DNA of 64,000 bases from Acholoe squamosa (GCA_949317995.1 OX439046.1:77097434-77161433), one strand, 5' to 3'. Shown: positions 46,338 through 57,567, counted from the stretch's first letter. Notes: generated by a model not told the origin, from the letters alone. A program made the numbers and translations.

Positions 46338-48324
46338 AGAGTTTTTCTTATTCCGCCAGATTCAAGTACTTCTTTCTTTTAGCTGTCTGGGAGATTTCAG
46401 TCTCCAAAAGAGAAACTTGTCAAAAGTCACAAGGAGAGTTTCAGGGAGGGAGATTATGATTATCCCTTTTTTCAAACATAACAAAAAAAAGGATCTGATG
46501 AGAAAGAGTGGTGATCCTGATCCTAAAACTAAGATGGCGTCTTGGTAATGAAGAAAATCCTAAAACCCATTGAACTCTTGTGATTTCTCGAGATTTCTCA
46601 AAACCGCTCCTAAGAGATTATTCTAAGGGCAGCAGGGAGAGCCAGGATCAGGGGGGAGAATGATGGATGTGTGTTGTATCATGTGGACGTGCCAAGGTTG
46701 GGAGAATGATGAATGATAAATTTCTCTTTCCTCTTGATATAAAATTCACCCCACCCCTGGATCCCCCTAATACTGATGCATGACGCGGCGCCTTAGCGCG
46801 CGGCTTATTTATGGCCAGTCCAACCTGCTCAAATCCCACTTCATCTCTGTCCCAATCTCATCTCCCAATGTCGTCTGCAATTTACTTATTTTCCCACCAA
46901 AAGTGATTCGGCCATCTTAGGTCAATACCTCTTTGGAAATCGGTGAAATATCTGAAGGAGAAATGTGGGAGAGAGTGTCTGGGATGTGCGTTGAGTGTAG
47001 GAGGGATAGTTTGGAGACGCTGAGGAATCATATGGTGTCAGGGGGGAGGGGAAGTGTTCAGAATGTGTTTTGGGAGTTTTAGGGTTAAATTAATGCAGTA
47101 GATCAGTTCATGACACCAATCTCTGTAAGAGGAGCCAGCAGCGACTGGGGCTGGGTGTGAGTGTGGGGGGTTGAGGGTTGAGGGGGGCACTCGGTAATAG
47201 ATTGGGTACCAAGTGCAGTACCAAACCTGAAGAGCATTGGCTGTCAAGAATGTTAAATTCCAAAGACTGGTTCCCGGGAAAACATGCGTACATGCTGATA
47301 TCGGCGACTTTCAGCCCTGGTCTTGCAAAGACGCTTGTTCCTTGCATGTCGCTTTATAATCTGGAACTTTGGTACCGGGATTGGATCTGTCATGGTCGCA
47401 CACACAGATTAACAAGACACCCCAATATATGTCCAAGTAGAAAAAAATAGAGGAACTGTCAAGGGTTCTTTTTGTAGCAGAGGCCAGAGGTTGTCAATAA
47501 TTCTCATATAGTGGTCCAATTCTTCAATAATGTCACAAAAGTGTCCCTTTTCATGGCTCTGCCAAATGAGCAAAAAAGGAGGTGGTGTGAAGTTTGGCAG
47601 TTGGTAGCCACTATTAAAGAGTCAGTGCCCCCCATGGGGTATGTTGCAGGAGGTACTGGTTGTGGTGGGGTTGGGGCTGGTTTGGGGTAGGTTTGGTGGT
47701 AGGGAGAGTGAAGCCAGTGAGAGGAAGTAAAAGGATTCTCAGTAGGAAGAGAAATGGCTACCCAAACCATCCTGGGTCGTCTCTCTAACTGGACACAAGT
47801 CTTTTGGTCGAATAACTCTGTTTTAGACTTAAAACAAAATTCTTACTTTCTGTTCATCAAAGGTGAATGCATTTAGATATAGGTGTTCAAAGTATATCCA
47901 TTAACATAAATTCTCTATAAGAGGGGTTTTTAAACCAAAGAACAGTACTAAAATGCTAATTTTCAAGCCCCAGATGAGGCTTATATTCTTCTCTCAAACT
48001 TATAAAAGGGAATTTACGGTACCGTTCTAGATCACCAATACCCAATATATGTTTGTCCTTTTCAGACTTACTGTATACACCACAGCCCCCAGGTAAAAGA
48101 GAACACAGCGTCTGTTCAACTCACCTGTAAATATTAGGGAAATAATAGACATGATTAGTGACACATTATCTAATCAATTCACACACACTATTCAACATGG
48201 AACATCATTCCGTCATAAGGAAAAAAATGTAATTATTTGTTTAAGGTCCAAAAGTGGGTTCCCCACTTCATGGGACTGCCTCATTAGTTTATAAACAAAC
48301 ATAGGGATAAAGTCAAGCAGAGAG
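46338..48324. other. No supported gene; family-B right-end remnant
   Basis: Several 60-100-codon frames occur on both strands without recognisable domains. GGCTTATATTCTTCTCTC and GGGAATTTACGGTACC at 47979-48022 resemble a family-B right end. Confidence 0.4.
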
Positions 48325-49566
48325 TGAACAGGATAATTCTACGGACGTAACTAAGGGACGGAGTGTCATGTGACACCATGAACAGGATAAGTCTACAGAC
48401 GTAACTAAGGGACGGAGTGTCATGTGACACCATGAACAGGATAAGTCTACAGACGTAACTAAGGGACGGAGTGGCATGTGACACCATGAACAGGATAAGT
48501 CTACGGACATAAACAAGGGACAGAGTGTCATGTGACACCATGAACAGGATATGTCTATGGACGTAACTAAGGGACAGAGTGTCATGTGACACCATGAACA
48601 GGATAAGTCTACAGACGTAACTAAGGGACGGAGTGTCATTGACACCATGAACAGGATAAGTCTACAGACGTAACTAAGGGACGGAGTGTCATGTGACACC
48701 ATGAACAGGATAAGTCTACAGATGTAACCAAGGGAAGGAATGTCATGTGACACCATGAACAGGATAAGTCTATGGACCTAACCAAGGGACGGAGTGTCAT
48801 GTGACACCATGAACAGGATAAGTCTACGGACGTAACTAAGGGACGGAGTATCATGTGACACCAGGAACAGGATAAGTCTACGGACGTAACTAAGGGACGG
48901 AGTGTCATATGACACCATGAACAGGATAAGTCTACGGACGTTACTAAGGGACGGAGTATCATGTGACACCATGAACAGGATAAGTCTACGGACGTAACTA
49001 AGGGACGGAGTGTCATGTGACACCATGAACAGGATAAGTCTATGGACGTAACTAAGAGAAGGAGTGTCATGTAACACCATGAATAGGATAAGTCTACGGA
49101 CGTAACTAAGGGACAGAGTGTCATGTGACACCATGAACAGGATAAGTCTATGGACGTAACTAAGGGACGGAGTGTCATGTGACACCATGAACAGGATAAG
49201 TCTATGGACGTAACTAAGGGAAGGAGTGTCATGTGACACCATAAACAGGATAAGTCTATGGACGTAACTAAGGGAAGGAGTGTCATGTGACACCATGAAC
49301 AGGATATGTCTACGGACATAAACAAGGGACGGAGTGTCATGTGACACCATGAACAGGATAAGTCTACGGACGTAACTAAGGGACGGAGTGTCATGTGACA
49401 CCAGGAACAGGATAAGTCTACGGACGTAACTAAGGGACTGAGTGTCATGTGACACCATGAACAGGATAAGTCTACGGACATAACTAAGGGATGGAGTGTC
49501 ATGTGACACCATGAACAGGATAAGTCTACGGACGTAACTAAGGGATGGAGTGTCATGTGACACCAT
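48325..49566. repeat. 54-bp minisatellite, 23 units
   Basis: Unit GAACAGGATAAGTCTACGGA, CGTAACTAAGGGACGGAGTG, TCATGTGACACCAT; 1242 bp = 23 x 54. One unit (near 48640) lacks a G and resets the frame. Minus-strand frames of 147, 262 and 338 codons are artefacts of the stop-free unit. Unrelated to the 54-bp array at 25041. Confidence 0.98.
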
Positions 49567-49821
49567 ATCAGTGTTTGGGCTGGATGCAGCAGATGGGGCC
49601 TGTCTCCCCTGTCAGCACCTACAGGGTCAAGGGTCAAACCACAGACACGCAACTGTTAGAATAGCCGTTATCTCCTGTATATGAATAGTAGTGTAACGGG
49701 CTAGGTTCATCTGGTAAAACAGATGGTTACACGACCAGGGCACGTTCTTTATTTTTATATGAGTCATTACTATATTGATCCCCGGCCTTGACCCTAGTGC
49801 AATGTTGCCTTTTTTCACTTG

Positions 49822-49905
49822 GTGCTACAGTAAATGGAACACTTCTTTTGCCTTCCGCCTCTTCAGCGAAACTTTTGAAATGCAGTTTCTACTTGCACTA
49901 AGGTG
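49822..49905. mobile_element. Family-C fragment C5
   Basis: GGTGCTACAGTAAATGGAAC, CTTCTTTTGCCTTCCGCCTC and TTCTACTTGCACTAAGGTGA match one end and the sub-terminal part of family C. Confidence 0.5.
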
Positions 49906-50237
49906 ATAAAATCATCCCACCAAGAAAAAAAAATTAAAGTCGATTAAATTACATGCATGTGCTGCGGCACGATTTCCGTGCATTTAACATTGCAGATTTG
50001 CATGTCACAGATTTCCATGCCGCTCTACTCTTTCTATCTTTGACCAAATTGAATATCTAAGAGGCGGTGATCTCTCATGTGCCGTGTTTTTTTCCCTCGC
50101 TGTATTGATGTGAAATATCCATAATATTGACAGTGTGCAGAATAACAGGCACAGTGTAATTAAGTCAGCTTGGTTTGTTACTGGGAATGTGTGTGAAACT
50201 CTCAGGACGATCACGATATATGGCAACATTGGACGGT

Positions 50238-50441
50238 GAAATATTGTAAAACCCTATGTAGAACTATTAATGAAAATATTGTAAAACCCTATGTAGAACT
50301 GTTAATGAAAATATTGTAAAACCCTATGTAGAACTGTTAATGAAAATATTGTAAAACCCTATGTAGAACTGTTAATGAAAATATTGTAAAACCCTATGTA
50401 GAACTGTTAATGAAAATATTGTAAAACCCTATGTAGAACTG
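50238..50441. repeat. 35-bp tandem repeat, about 5.8 units, continuous with a family-B end
   Basis: GAAAATATTGTAAAACCCTA then TGTAGAACTGTTAAT. The last unit runs directly into GTAAAACCCTATGTAGAACT GCACCC, the terminus of the family-B element 50421-50609, so the repeat unit is the element end plus flank. Confidence 0.95.
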
Positions 50442-50609
50442 CACCCTAACAGATCAAGGTATAAGCCTCGATTGGGGCTTGGAATGGCAAATTCAGTTCT
50501 GTTCAATAGTATCAAAACCCCACTCTGAGTTCAGGGTAATACTATATTAACAACAGGTCTCTGAAATGGTTGTAAAAGCCGTGGGCGTGGCTTATTTGTG
50601 GGGTTTTAC
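50421..50609. mobile_element. Family-B element with amplified left end
   Basis: Left GTAAAACCCTATGTAG, right GGCTTATTTGTGGGGTTTTA ending AC. Interior GGTATAAGCCTCG and TATCAAAACCCCACTCTGAG. Confidence 0.6.
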
Positions 50610-50861
50610 GCTAAGGTCAGCACGTGCCATGAGTGCTGGTAAACACTTTGTGAATACATGAACTTGTAGTATCTGTATTCTCCATGGTGAATGTTACAAT
50701 ATAAATATCCGTATACATATGAAGGCTTGGTGCCTCAGCCTGACACCAAGCGGTCATCACACGTACTACCACATTACATTGGTGAATCGTAGCAACATGA
50801 AGCATTTATTTGCACAAAGGTTTATGGATTTGGCTAAAAATTTGGATGAAACAGGAAAATT

Positions 50862-50912
50862 TCATTTTTGACAAAAGGTCAGTTATAACCTTCTTGTACT
50901 AAGATAACAATT
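50862..50912. mobile_element. Family-C end fragment C6
   Basis: GGTCAGTTATAACCTTCTTG then TACTAAGATAACAAT equals a degenerate right end of family C. Confidence 0.45.
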
Positions 50913-51009
50913 TGTTCTAATCAAACATATAGATGCTTTTTGGTTGTTCTTTTGTTATTTGATGAGGGCACAGTCCTACTTTCCATTTTGCATGGGGATT
51001 TTAAGAGCA

Positions 51010-51220
51010 GTGAGTATACTGCTAAATGGATGAAGCCCGGGCGAGTTACTCACCAGGGCTTCATTTATGCATCATGGTGGGCCCTTACAGGGTCAGCATG
51101 ATACACTGATGCTCAATGACTGATGCACAATGAGCGGCTAATTGAGCACTGCCTTTGTGCATCATGGTGATGCATTTGTGCATCGTGATGCATTTGTGCA
51201 TCATGCCGACAGTGGACATG
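51010..51220. mobile_element. Family-A interior fragment
   Basis: GGCGAGTTACTCACCAGGGC, TTCATTTATGCATCATGGTG and three TTTGTGCATCRTGATGCA-type motifs. Termini are missing. Confidence 0.5.
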
Positions 51221-51319
51221 AATCATGCTGCATCATACAGACACCCATATAGATGTCACATGTCACTGCCATATGTCACATGTCACAATATGTTTAGGAC
51301 AGTGCGTCTGTGCTGCGTC

Positions 51320-51341
51320 TGACGTCATCCTGATGACGTCA
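51320..51341. promoter_or_regulatory. Paired CRE-type sites
   Basis: Two perfect TGACGTCA palindromes at 51320-51327 and 51334-51341. TGACGTCA is the consensus for CREB/ATF factors. Function is not shown; an isolated match is weak evidence, a close pair somewhat better. Confidence 0.3.
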
Positions 51342-51378
51342 TTATTTGGACATGGTGTACGGTCAGGAGCGGCACCCT

Positions 51379-51379
<1 letters not shown>

Positions 51380-51461
<82 letters not shown>

Positions 51462-51471
51462 GTGTGTGTGT
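51380..51471. repeat. (GT)n microsatellite
   Basis: About 92 bp of GT with one GC interruption near 51457. Confidence 0.99.
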
Positions 51472-51621
51472 TGGGGGGTTAGAGTAAGTGGTGTGATATA
51501 CCAAATATTTACACTATACGTGGTAATCACCCAAATAGTTCCCCTGTGAACCACCAGGGGGTGTGCTAGACTTTAGGACAGGTGTGGGGGAGGGCACCAT
51601 GTCCACTTCCTGTATTTGGCA

Positions 51622-51862
51622 TTAACCCTTTTAAGGCCGCTGGTGTAGGAGTGCATCATGCCCATTGGTTGTCATGATGCACCAATGAAGTGCTGGTGAG
51701 ACTGCTCACCAGCACTTCATTGGTGCATCATGACGACCACCCAGGTATGTATTAACCCCGTAAGGTTGTCATGATACATGAATGTAGACCTAGCGAGTAA
51801 CTCGGCTACATTCATGTATCGTGTTGACCGCATTAATCCATTGGCGGCCCTTAAAGAGTTAA
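51622..51862. mobile_element. Family-A MITE, complete copy A11 (241 bp)
   Basis: Left TTAACCCTTTTAAGGCCGCT, right CGGCCCTTAAAGAGTTAA; TTAA at each extremity. The interior has two hairpins: GAAGTGCTGGTGAGACTGCT with its complement, and GATACATGAATGTAG with CTACATTCATGTATC around GCGAGTAACTCGG. The second hairpin is the module amplified at 52267-54249. Best reference copy for the family. Confidence 0.85.
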
Positions 51863-51863
51863 G

Positions 51864-52232
51864 ATGAATACTATCAGGACAAAGGCCTGTACGAAGTACC
51901 CTGGTACGTGGATAAATGTTGACAGGTGTAAACCTCAAGTATTTCTTACCACAATCACGTGGTCACACCAAGCTAACCCAAGGGAATGGTTTGTTTCCCT
52001 CTTTATCAGGAGAGGTATTTCCTACATGATACACCTCATACATCAACCTGACCCAACATTCCTCACATACACTGAGTACAGATGGTTGGCACTTGTGACA
52101 GCAGGTTGTGACAGTGACAGCAGGTACATTGACAGTGCTAGAAGCACACTGCTGTCACCAGACCTACTCTCATATATTACCTGGAATACATATCTCATAG
52201 CGCAGAGGGCAGGACCTAGGACACGTTTGTAG
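51864..52232 (+). other. Unrecognised 122-codon open frame between two family-A loci
   Basis: Starts at an ATG 2 bp after the family-A right end and lies wholly in non-repetitive sequence, the longest such ATG frame in the window. The product has no recognised domain, signal peptide or membrane segment, and no splice or promoter context was found. Chance is likely. Confidence 0.12.
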
Positions 52233-52266
52233 TCACACTGGCGCCACCTCGTACTCTCACGACTAC

Positions 52267-54249
52267 CGTGTGTTTTGTCATCATGATACATGACAACCTG
52301 GTGAGTAACTCGCCACGCCTATACTTATGTATCATGACAAACGTGTGTTTTGTCATCATGATACATGAAAATAGCCCTGGTGAGTAACTCGCCACGCCTA
52401 TACTCATGTATTATGACAAACGTGTGTTTTGTCATCATGATACATGAAAATAGCCCTGGTGAGTAACTCGCCACGCCTATACTCATGTATCATGACAAAC
52501 GTGTGTTTTGTCATCATGATACATGTTGGCCTGGTGAGTAACTTGCCACACCTATACTCATGTATCATGACAAACGTGTGTTTTGTCATCATGATACATG
52601 ATGGCCTGGTGAGTAACTCGCCACACCTATACTCATGTATCATGACAAACGTGTGTTTTGTCATCATGATACATGAAAATAGCCCTGGTGAGTAACTCGC
52701 CACACCTATACTCATGTATCATGACAAACGTGTGTTTTGTCATCATGATACATGAAAATAGCCCTGGTGAGTAACTGTCACACCTATACTCATGTATCAT
52801 GACAAACGTGTGTTTTGTCATCATGATACATGAAAATAGCCCTGGTGAGTAACTCGCCACGCCTATACTCATGTATCATGACAAACGTGTGTTTTGTCAT
52901 CATGATACATGTTGGCCTGGTGAGTAACTCGCCACACCTATACTCATGTATCATGACAAACGTGTGTTTTGTCATCATGATACATGACGACCTGGTGAGT
53001 AACTCGCCACGTCTATACTCATGTATCATGACAAACGTGTGTTTTGTCATCATGATACATGACGCCCTGGTGAGTAACTCGCCACGCCTATACTCATGTA
53101 TCATGACAAACGTGTGTTTTGTCATCATGATACATGACGACCTGGTGAGTAACTCGCCACGTCTATACTCATGTATCATGACAAACGTGTGTTTTGTCAT
53201 CATGATACATGACGCCCTGGTGAGTAACTCGCCACGCCTATACTCATGTATCATGACAAACGTGTGTTTTGTCATCATGATACATGACGCCCTGGTGAGT
53301 AACTCGCCACGTCTATACTCATGTATCATGACAAACGTGTGTTTTGTCATCATGATACATGATGGCCTGGTGAGTAACTCGCCACGCCTATACTCATGTA
53401 TCATGACAAACGTGTGTTTTGTCATCATGATACATAAATGCCTGGTGAGTAACTCGCCACGCCTATACTCATGTATCATGACAAACGTGTGTTTTGTCAT
53501 CATGATACATGAAGCCCTGGTGAGTAACTCGCCACGTCTATACTCATGTATCATGACAAACGTGTGTTTTGTCATCATGATACATGACACCCTGGTGAGT
53601 AACTCGCCACGCCTATACTCATGTATCATGACAAACATGTGTTTTGTCATCATGATACATGACACCCTGGTGAGTAACTCGCCATGCCTATACTCATGTA
53701 TCATGACAAACGTGTTTTGTCATCATGATACATGATGGCCTGGTGAGTAACTCGCCACGCCTATACTCATGTATCATGACAAACGTGTGTTTTGTCATCA
53801 TGATACATAAATGCCTGGTGAGTAACTCGCCATGTCTATACTCATGTATCATGACAAACGTGTGTTTTGTCATCATGATACATGATGGCCTGGTGAGTAA
53901 CTCGCCATGCCTATACTCATGTATCATGACAAACGTGTGTTTTGTCATCATGATACATGTCGGCCTGGTGAGTAACTCGCCACGTCTATACTCATGTATT
54001 ATGACAAACGTGTGTTTTGTCATCATGATACATGAATATAGCCCTGGTGAGTAACTCGCCACGCCTATACTCATGTATCATGACAAACGTGTGTTTTGTC
54101 ATCATGATAAATGATCGCCTGGTGAGTAACTCGCCACGCCTATACTCATGTATCATGACAAACGTGTGTTTTGTCATCATGATACATGTTGGCCTGGTGA
54201 GTAACTCGCCACGCCTATACTCATGTATCATGACAAACGTGTGTTTTGC
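52267..54249. repeat. 75-bp hairpin minisatellite from family A, about 26 units
   Basis: Each unit has perfect 13-bp arms TCATGATACATGA and TCATGTATCATGA around GGTGAGTAACTCGCC, itself a near palindrome, then CAAACGTGTGTTTTG. The 4-8 bases between arm and core vary (GACGCC, GATGGC, GTTGGC, GAAAATAGC), so lengths run from 75 to 79. Frames of about 300 codons on both strands are array artefacts. The unit matches the second hairpin of the complete copy at 51622-51862. Confidence 0.98.
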
Positions 54250-54352
54250 ATGACATACAATCAACCGCCGGTGAGAAGACTCGCCAGCACTCAATCAGCG
54301 CATCATGATGGCATATGGGCATGGTGCACTCCTGTATGAGCGGCCCTTACAG
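54250..54352. mobile_element. Family-A right end closing the 75-bp array
   Basis: CCGGTGAGAAGACTCGCCAG, CAGCGCATCATGATGGC, GGGCATGGTGCACTCCTG and GAGCGGCCCTTACAG give sub-terminal and terminal family-A sequence. Confidence 0.65.
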
Positions 54353-54376
54353 ACGTATCAATAATTATGAGCACAA

Positions 54377-54690
54377 AAAATGGTTGTGAGGCCACCCTTA
54401 GAAATATATTCGTTTCCTGTCTAGAGGCCTGGTGGATTTCTTTTGTTGACGATGAAAAGAATTTCAGAGTCCAGAAAAATCTTTTTGGGCCATCCAGTGC
54501 AAAAATTCTAGCTTTCAAGGCACTCAATTTTAGAATGTGCTGAGAGATTCGTGCTGCCCCTGCTTAATTACCATGTTCATGAAAATTCCATAAAAATCAG
54601 TTTCCCCCTCCCTCCCTCATGGGTCTGGAAAAAAAAGACGCCCGCTGGTCAGAAAATGGGTCCATTTTTTGGGTTGTAAGCATGAAGCAC
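54377..54690. mobile_element. Family-I MITE, copy I1
   Basis: GAGGCCACCCTTAGAAATAT then TCGTTTCCTGTCTAGAGGCC at the left. The interior CCCTCCCTCCCTCATGGGTC is shared with 56455-56754. The right end is degraded. Confidence 0.7.
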
Positions 54691-55070
54691 GATGAGTCCA
54701 ACAAATGGGTTTAAAACCTCTCTGTAGGTATCAACAGGTGTAGATGTACATACCTCCAACATGCAGTATCTATCAAAAGATGAATATAATGTCAGTCTGT
54801 CCATGACTGGGCAATGCACGTCCGTACTCTCTGTGGGACTGAGGGGGACTGAGGGAAGGGAGGGGTATTATGGGGCAGGGGGTTATTAGAGGTTCCTTGG
54901 ACATGCCAGGCATGGGGGGGGGGGGGGTGGCGTCCATCTTTCTCTGGTCTCTCCGTGCCCGGTATTAGTGATAATACATAACGTTATGTGCGTGTTTATG
55001 TCTGTGGTTTATGTGGTGTTTGGGGTCGGGGTAGTTATGGCAGGTTCAAGTGTCTTCATCACTGGGATGT

Positions 55071-55895
55071 TGGAGGGGGCTCTATGGGATGGGATGGGGA
55101 CAGTGGGGGGGGGTGGAGGGGGCTCTATGGGATGGGATGAGGACAGGGGGGGTGGAGGGGGCTCTATGGGATGGGATGAGGACAGTGGGGGGGGGTGGAG
55201 GGGGCTCTATGGGATGGGATGAGGACAGTGGGGGGGGGTGGGGGGGGCTCTATGGGATGGGATGAGGACAGTGGGGGGGGGTGGAGGGGGCTCTATGGGA
55301 TGGGATGAGGACAGTGGGGGGGGGGGTGGAGGGGGCTCTATGGGATGGGATGAGGACAGTGGGGGGGTGGAGGGGGCTCTATGGGATGGGATGAGGACAG
55401 TGGGGGGTGGAGGGGGCTCTATGGGATGGGATGAGGACAGTGGGGGGGTGGAGGGGGCTCTATGGGATGGGATGAGGACAGTGGGGGGGGTGGAGGGGGC
55501 TCTATGGGATGGGATGAGGACAGTGGGGGGGTGGAGGGGGCTCTATGGGATGGGATGAGGACCGTGGGGGGGTGGAGGGGGCTCTATGGGATGGGATGAG
55601 GACAGTGGGGGGGGTGGAGGGGGCTCTATGGGATGGGATGAGGACAGTGGGGGGTGGAGGGGGCTCTATGGGATGGGATGAGGACAGGGGGGGTGGAGGG
55701 GGCTCTATGGGATGGGATGAGGACAGTGGGGGGGGTGGAGGGGGCTCTATGGGATGGGATGAGGACAGTGGGGGGTGGAGGGGGCTCTATGGGATGCGAT
55801 GAGGACAGGGGGGGGGTGGAGGGGGCTCTATGGGATGGGATGAGGACAGGGGGGGTGGAGGGGGCTCTATGGGATGGGATGAGGACAGGGGGGGG
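55071..55895. repeat. G-run minisatellite, about 20 units of 36-45 bp
   Basis: Unit TGGAGGGGGCTCTATGGGAT, GGGATGAGGACAGT, then a G-run of about 5 to 12. The rest of the unit is almost invariant, so nearly all length variation is in the G-run. Each unit has four or more G-tracts. Ends directly at a family-B left terminus. Open frames here are artefacts. Confidence 0.98.
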
Positions 55896-56353
55896 TAAAA
55901 CCTTGTATATAAGCCGCAGCTTACAGACCATTTCAAGCCCTTAGTGTAGCTTATAGCAGTGCCATGAACTCAGGGTGTGGGTCATACAAGAGGTATTAAT
56001 CATATACAATGTAGTGAGCAATGGAAATACCGTAATCTCCCGCATATAAGATGCGTCTTATACGCCAAACAAAATGCTGCTGGGTCTTATACGCGGGAGG
56101 TAAATTACCTTGAGTTTGGGGTGTGTCTTATATGCGGGGTATTTTTTACTATAGAACAGTACTGGATTTACAAAAATCACCCCTAAGAGGTGCGTGTTAT
56201 ACGCGAACCAGCCTTTCCTGAGTTGGGGTGGGGGTGCGTCTTATATGCGCACTGCGTCTTTACTTCAGACTCCTACTTCGGTTTACCGCATCTTCCGTAA
56301 TTCAGGGTGTGGCCTATACGTGGATGCGGCTTATATGCAGGGTTTTACCGTAG
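55896..56353. mobile_element. Nested family-B elements
   Basis: Outer ends GTAAAACCTTGTATATAAGC (55896) and GCGGCTTATATGCAGGGTTT then TACCGTAG (to 56353). Inside, TACCGTAATCTCCCGCATAT at 56028 and GGTCTTATACGCGGGAGGTA near 56083 mark an inner copy. More CTTATATGCG and TTATACGCG motifs lie at 56128-56250. Interpreted as repeated insertion of one family into itself. Confidence 0.65.
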
Positions 56354-56454
56354 TTCTTCCTCTTAATGCATCATGGCCATTATAGTACCACGGTATTCGC
56401 CGCAGGCTGCATTGATACAGTGATGCCTACTCAGCCTTAGGAAATACAATGTTG

Positions 56455-56754
56455 TGTCAGGCCACCCTTAAAAATTATGTTCATTTCCTGTCCAGAGGCT
56501 TGGTGGATTTTTTTTGTGAGAATGGGAAAATGTTCCGAAAAAAAAAGTTTTTCATCCATCAGTACAAGAATCTTGGCTTCCAATCACTAAATCTTAGAAT
56601 GTGGTGTCAAATTCATGCCGTCCCCCCTTATGATGTTCATGACAAATAAAAATATTTTTTCTAAAAAAAAAATGTTTCCCTCCCTCCCTCATGGGTCTGT
56701 AAAATACCACCCTCTGGACAGGAAACGAACATATTTTTAAGGGTTGCCTCAGTA
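56455..56754. mobile_element. Family-I MITE, copy I2, both ends
   Basis: Left GTCAGGCCACCCTTAAAAAT and TTCCTGTCCAGAGG; right mirrors it as CCTCTGGACAGGAAACGAAC and TTTTTAAGGGTTGCCTCAG. TIRs are about 40 bp with mismatches. Same orientation as I1 2.1 kb away. Confidence 0.8.
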
Positions 56755-57567
56755 ACATGTAGTGTTGACCTGATGTCTGTCCTCCTGGCGGGTAGTCCAC
56801 CGTTCTGTATATATGCATCATGCCACAAAGGGTGACAGTGTATCAAAACATCATGTTATCATGTGTGGGGGTTTAAGGAGGGCATTGAGGTACACTGTCA
56901 ATGTACGCACCCCGCGGTAGGCATTTTGTCAAAAATTTAAAATCTATAATAGAAACTCATTTTTGGTTCCATTCAATAGAAGTGAGACATTTTCAAAACG
57001 TTTGCAATTGTGTTTCTTGTTTATACCCAAACGTTTTAAGTATCCAAAATGCTGCCAGAGGAATCTATAAATGACAGAAATTCTGGTTCTATTCAACAAA
57101 CATTTTCAAAACGTTTAGATTTATGTTGTTATCTTGTCAAAACTAAAGCTACAAGACAATCAGTGGCCTAAATGGCGGCCAAAATGCTGCCATAGGAGGT
57201 GAGTGTTTGTATTATGGAGTGTGTTTATATATGCCACTGCATGTTGGTGGTGGGGGGGGGGGGTCTCAGATAAGGGAAGGGGTACTGAGGGGGGAATATA
57301 TCACAAGGACCGTCTGTAGTCTGAGAGTGTTATTAGATGGTTACTCAATAGGTTTGAAGGTTTGAGGGTGCAGGGTTAGAAAACCTTTATCTACTATAGT
57401 TTCCTGTACTGGGACATGTACTGTGTTATCACCTCAGTAGCCGATGGTGTGAGAGTCTTAGGACATGGAGACTCAGTAGGTTTCCAGGATGGGGGTAATT
57501 GAACTTTTATCTACTATTCAGTTTCCTATGTTGGACTGTACGGTATGAGGTCCAACAGGTCCATTTT
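56755..57567. other. No supported gene; weak internal duplication
   Basis: CATTTTCAAAACGTTT occurs at 56989 and 57103 within two related segments (56930-57050 and 57055-57150). Confidence 0.4.

Noticed and set aside
25041..49566. Two arrays with the same 54-bp period might be related
   Set aside because: Their unit sequences share no alignable motif; the shared period is probably coincidence.
48313..49652. 338- and 262-codon minus-strand frames
   Set aside because: Product of the 54-bp array; a one-base deletion in one unit switches the open frame, which a real repeat protein would not tolerate.
52790..53735. 304- and 301-codon frames on both strands
   Set aside because: Array artefact of the 75-bp hairpin unit; the units that are 4 bp longer break the frames.
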